Assembly (NCBI GenBank): GCA_910588285.1 | Contig: CAJUQB010000110.1 | Span: forward strand, 1-15,526 | Source of the DNA: an uncultured Lachnospiraceae bacterium | GTDB taxonomy: Bacteria; Bacillota; Clostridia; Lachnospirales; Lachnospiraceae | Length of the DNA: 15,526 nucleotides | Reading direction: 5' to 3' | Shown here: positions 12,763 to 15,526 of the stretch, piece by piece | Layout: each line of letters begins with the position of its first letter | Position numbering within the stretch: position 1 is the first letter of the stretch | Notes under the pieces: generated by a model | What the model saw: only the letters and a program-made list of their open reading frames with translations | Told to the model about the DNA's origin: nothing | The model's database searches: none | Translations under genes and position numbers: made by a program

Positions 12763-14127
12763 TTAACGCTGGGAGATCGGAATAAATGGCCGGTGCTCCT
12801 GGACACACTTGTAAGCAGGACGCATAATCTTGCCGTTGTAGGAGAGCTCCTCCAGGCGGTGTGCGCTCCAGCCTGCAATACGGGCAATGGCAAAGATCGG
12901 TGTGTACAGTTCCAGGGGCAGATCCAGCATACTGTAGGCAAAGCCGGAGAAAAAGTCCACGTTGGGGCTGACGCCCTTGTAGATCTTGCGCTCCCGGGCA
13001 ATGATCTCTGGAGCAAGACGCTCCACCAGGGCGTAGAGGGCAAATTCCTCCTGGCGTCCCTTCTCATTGGACAGACGCTCCACAAAGGTGCGGAACAGCT
13101 GCGCTCTGGGGTCTGAGAGGGAATATACGGCATGTCCCATACCGTAGATGAGGCCGGCGCGGTCAAAGGCCTCCTTGTTCAGAAGGGCGGACAGATAACG
13201 TCCCACCTCTTCCTCATCCTTCCAATCCTGTACCTGGCTCTTCAGGTCGTCAAACATCTTCACGACCTTGATATTGGCACCGCCGTGCTTGGGGCCCTTC
13301 AGGGAGCCGATGGCAGCGGCAATGGCAGAGTAGGTGTCTGTGCCGGATGAGGAGACCAGATGGGTGGTGAAGGTAGAATTGTTACCGCCGCCGTGCTCCA
13401 TATGCAGAATCAGGGCAATGTCCAAAAGCTTGGCCTCCAGAGGGGTATAAGTGCTGTCCGGGCGGAGCACATGGAGAATGGTCTCGGCTGTGGACAGCTC
13501 CGGGCTCGGCACATGGATGTACAGGCTTGCGCCGTCATGGTAATGCTTGTAGGCCTGATAGCCGTATACCGACAGGAGCGGGAACAGGCTGATCAGCTGC
13601 ATGCACTGGCGCAGCACATTGGGAATGGACGTATCATCGGCCCGGTCGTCGTAGGAATACAGAGTCAGCACGCTGCGGGCCAGGGTGTTCATCATGTCCT
13701 GGCTGGGCGCCTTCATGATGATATCGCGCACAAAGCCGGTGGGCAGGCTGCGGTAGTCAGCCAGCATGGAGCGGAACATGTTCAGCTCCTCCTGCCTGGG
13801 AAGCTGGCCGAACATCAGAAGATAGGCAGCTTCTTCGAAGCCGTCATGATCGCTGTCGGTCAGTCCCTTTACAAGATCCTTGATATTGTAGCCCCGGTAG
13901 TACAATTCACCGGGAGCGGGAACCTGCTCTCCGTCTACCGTTCTGGTAGCGCAGACATCGGAAATCTCAGTCAGGCCTACCAGGACGCCTTTGCCGTTCA
14001 GGTCGCGGAGGCCGCGTTTTACATCGTATTTGGTAAAAAGGGAAGGGTCAATGGTTGCAGCATTATTGCATCGTTCCGCCAGCTGCCGGAGCTCTGGCGT
14101 GATGTCACAGAAGTTGTTGGTGTTCAT
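12763..14127 (-). CDS. gltA: Citrate synthase
   Basis: Condenses oxaloacetate and acetyl-CoA to citrate. In a fermentative clostridium it mainly supplies 2-oxoglutarate for glutamate. The 454-aa length fits the longer Firmicutes form, with an N-terminal extension of about 60 residues before ELYYRGYNIKDL. Catalytic residues by alignment with the family are His245 (MEHGGGNNST), His281 (GPKHGGAN) and Asp339 (LSDPRA). The ATG at 14127 is preceded only by a G-run, a modest ribosome site. A candidate promoter lies at 14189-14160, and the gene ends 16 bases before a strong bidirectional terminator. It is divergent from the PEP carboxykinase gene, so two oxaloacetate-node genes share one intergenic region. 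A 2-methylcitrate synthase activity cannot be excluded from sequence. Confidence 0.93.
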   Translation of the reverse strand: MNTNNFCDITPELRQLAERCNNAATIDPSLFTKYDVKRGLRDLNGKGVLVGLTEISDVCATRTVDGEQVPAPGELYYRGYNIKDLVKGLTDSDHDGFEEAAYLLMFGQLPRQEELNMFRSMLADYRSLPTGFVRDIIMKAPSQDMMNTLARSVLTLYSYDDRADDTSIPNVLRQCMQLISLFPLLSVYGYQAYKHYHDGASLYIHVPSPELSTAETILHVLRPDSTYTPLEAKLLDIALILHMEHGGGNNSTFTTHLVSSSGTDTYSAIAAAIGSLKGPKHGGANIKVVKMFDDLKSQVQDWKDEEEVGRYLSALLNKEAFDRAGLIYGMGHAVYSLSDPRAQLFRTFVERLSNEKGRQEEFALYALVERLAPEIIARERKIYKGVSPNVDFFSGFAYSMLDLPLELYTPIFAIARIAGWSAHRLEELSYNGKIMRPAYKCVQEHRPFIPISQR

Positions 14128-14159
14128 GTTGTAACCCCCATTTCTAAAAAGTATTTTAT

Positions 14160-14189
14160 ATCATAACACAGCCATTTTGCAGAATACAA
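14160..14189 (-). promoter_or_regulatory. Candidate sigma-A promoter for citrate synthase
   Basis: On the minus strand TTGTAT (14189-14184), 18 bases, then TATGAT (14165-14160) lie about 33 bases upstream of the citrate synthase ATG. The boxes match consensus at four and five of six positions. Confidence 0.5.
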
Positions 14190-14248
14190 GCCGCACAGAA
14201 AAATATATGGAAAATTTCACAAAAGATTTGGAATGTTTATATATATTT

Positions 14249-14266
14249 TATAATATCTGTGATATT
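14249..14266 (+). promoter_or_regulatory. TATAAT box overlapped by a dyad operator candidate
   Basis: TATAAT (14249-14254) is overlapped by the perfect inverted repeat AATATC-TGT-GATATT (14252-14266). No strong -35 box is visible upstream. It sits in the AT-rich spacer between divergent citrate synthase and PEP carboxykinase genes and could be a regulator binding site. Confidence 0.3.
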
Positions 14267-14268
14267 GT

Positions 14269-14514
14269 GTGTGGTGGCACAAGAATGGACGAGTTACGAA
14301 ATCAGATGATATAGAGCGTTCCGTTGATGGAATTTCGATCTATGAATATCATTTTACCGGAAAAATCTATGGTTGGCAAGAGGAAGATGAAAAAATTGAC
14401 AAAAAAATATCAAAAACAGATTTAAAATTTTCACTGCAATCTTTAAATTTTCTGAGGAATCATATTGACAAAAAAATAACAAAGATATATCCTAAGAAGG
14501 AGATATTGTATTGA
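14269..14514 (+). CDS. Doubtful 81-codon open frame
   Basis: An AT-rich open frame beginning with GTG, without a ribosome binding site. It encodes a Lys/Ile/Asp-rich product with an internal repeat of IDKKI-[ST]-K. It matches no family recognised here. Its composition differs from neighbouring genes, so it may be chance, or the remnant of an acquired gene. It occupies most of the 419-base gap 14128-14546, in which nothing else coding is seen. Confidence 0.15.
   Translation: MWWHKNGRVTKSDDIERSVDGISIYEYHFTGKIYGWQEEDEKIDKKISKTDLKFSLQSLNFLRNHIDKKITKIYPKKEILY
14395..14478 (+). repeat. Direct repeat of a 15-mer containing TTGACA
   Basis: ATTGACAAAAAAATA occurs at 14395-14409 and again at 14464-14478, 69 bases apart and identical. 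Each contains a perfect -35 hexamer. Confidence 0.8.
14465..14493 (+). promoter_or_regulatory. Candidate promoter for the PEP carboxykinase gene
   Basis: TTGACA (14465-14470), 17 bases, then TATCCT (14488-14493) lie about 54 bases before the ATG at 14547. The -35 box is perfect and the -10 box matches at four of six bases. Confidence 0.4.
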
Positions 14515-14546
14515 AAAAAGAACATTGCAATAAGGAGGAAATGACA

Positions 14547-15526
14547 ATGGCAACAAAGGCATACTATCCAAGAACCGAGATTGGTCCCAATAAGGTTGGT
14601 TTTGCCAAAACCCGCTCTATCATCGAGGCCGCCTTTTATGGCAACAATGTAATCAAGGTGAATACCTTGAGAGAAGCCTACGAACTGGCAAAGAATTCTC
14701 CGGGAACAGTTGTTACCGATATGCCGGTATACCGTGGAGAGGAATTCGGACTGGAGGCAGATGCAAAGGTTCTTTTATTTAACGACGGATCCATCACCGG
14801 ACGTTATGCCCCGGCAAGAAGAATCACCGGCAAGGAGGGTGTGAATACCACAGAGCTGGATAAGCTTCTGATGGATGCCGTATATGATACCAGATGGAAG
14901 ACCATGTATCACGCAGAGGTATTTATCGGCCTTGATCCCGAGTTCATGGTGAAGGCTCATCTCCTGATTCCGGAAGGGGAGGAGAACCTGATGTATTCCT
15001 GGATGCTGAACTTCCAGTATCAGTCTGACCAGTACGTGAAGATGTACAAGAGCTCCAAGGTATATGAGAATGAGGCTGATATCTATATCTTCTCTGATCC
15101 CCAGTGGGTGGGAACGGACAAGACAGACATCAGCGATCCCAACTGCCTGTGCTATTTCAATACAGATACCAACTGTGCAGCGATTCTTGGCATGCGGTAT
15201 TTCGGAGAGCACAAGAAGGGGACACTGACCCTGGCATGGGCTCTGGCCAACCGCAACGGCTATGCTTCCTGCCACGGCGGACAGAAGGAGTACACCTTAG
15301 AGGACGGCTCCAAATACGTTGCAGCAGTATTTGGCCTGTCAGGCTCAGGCAAGTCCACCATCACCCATGCAAAGCACAACAACAAATATCCGGCCATCAA
15401 GGTGCTTCATGACGATGCCTTTATCATCAATGCAGACACCTGTGCCTCCATTGCACTGGAGCCCACCTACTCTGACAAGACAGCAGATTACCCCACCGCC
15501 TGTGAGGACAATAAGTACCTGCTGAC
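14547..15526 (+). CDS. pckA: Phosphoenolpyruvate carboxykinase (ATP type), 3' end beyond the window
   Basis: Interconverts oxaloacetate and PEP with CO2 and a nucleotide. In fermenters it often runs toward oxaloacetate. The frame is open to the edge (326 full codons), and full members are about 530-550 aa, so roughly 60% is present. The P-loop GLSGSGKST lies at 263-271. HDD at 288-290 fits the kinase-2 metal site. The block GMRYFGEHKKGTLTLAW with Lys223-Lys224 aligns with the GEMKKG metal-site segment of the E. coli enzyme. The substitutions GSGKST for GTGKTT and SCHGGQ for SMHCSA mark a diverged Firmicutes branch. The ATG at 14547 is eight bases after AAGGAGG; an in-frame ATG at 14541 is too close to it. 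It is divergent from citrate synthase across a 419-base AT-rich spacer. Confidence 0.88.
   Translation, partial: MATKAYYPRTEIGPNKVGFAKTRSIIEAAFYGNNVIKVNTLREAYELAKNSPGTVVTDMPVYRGEEFGLEADAKVLLFNDGSITGRYAPARRITGKEGVNTTELDKLLMDAVYDTRWKTMYHAEVFIGLDPEFMVKAHLLIPEGEENLMYSWMLNFQYQSDQYVKMYKSSKVYENEADIYIFSDPQWVGTDKTDISDPNCLCYFNTDTNCAAILGMRYFGEHKKGTLTLAWALANRNGYASCHGGQKEYTLEDGSKYVAAVFGLSGSGKSTITHAKHNNKYPAIKVLHDDAFIINADTCASIALEPTYSDKTADYPTACEDNKYLL

Noticed and set aside
13360..14166. Plus-strand open frame of 268 codons
   Set aside because: Antisense shadow of citrate synthase, whose catalytic motifs are clear on the minus strand.

Overview
The window looks like chromosome of a gut-type clostridium, most likely Lachnospiraceae. 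This is inferred from family resemblance of the proteins (class B sortase, YhfC-type membrane protease, clostridial LeuC/LeuD, the long citrate synthase, the Firmicutes-type ATP-dependent PEP carboxykinase), strong AGGAGG ribosome binding sites, sigma-A promoters and moderate G+C content. No rRNA, tRNA, CRISPR array, T-box or known riboswitch was recognised.

Layout. Positions 1-275 hold the 3' end of a class B sortase whose first 48 bases are in inverted orientation relative to the rest. From 414 to 3471 lies a tightly coupled + strand operon: a second sortase B, a YhfC-family intramembrane protease and a homocysteine methyltransferase-like protein with a truncated second domain. Its 3' end carries a near-consensus promoter for ilvN-ilvC (3558-5144). 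A convergent LysR regulator (5141-6073) shares its stop region with ilvC and contains the ilvC terminator inside its own coding sequence. It is divergent from leuC-leuD (6191-7948), with a LysR-type dyad between them. Convergent to leuD is a three-gene minus-strand group (9266 down to 7932): a decayed PIN-domain toxin gene, an intact 59-codon small gene overlapping its stop codon, and an AP2/degenerate-HNH/AP2 protein. A 148-bp hairpin-rich element with terminal inverted repeats (9460-9607) precedes a perfect-consensus promoter and thrC (9720-11207). A degenerate tandem repeat separates thrC from a CPA2 cation:proton antiporter (11391-12581). Several stem-loops, ending in a perfect 21-bp bidirectional terminator, separate it from convergent citrate synthase (14127-12763). 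An AT-rich spacer leads to a 3'-truncated PEP carboxykinase gene (14547 to the end).

Function. The core is metabolic: ilvN/ilvC and leuC/leuD make branched-chain amino acids, thrC makes threonine (the precursor of isoleucine), and citrate synthase and PEP carboxykinase feed the oxaloacetate/2-oxoglutarate node. The LysR protein is placed to control leuCD. The less ordinary parts are the AP2-HNH-AP2 protein, the broken toxin with its surviving small partner, the foldback at the left edge, the terminator hidden in lysR, the hairpin element before thrC and the half-domain methyltransferase.
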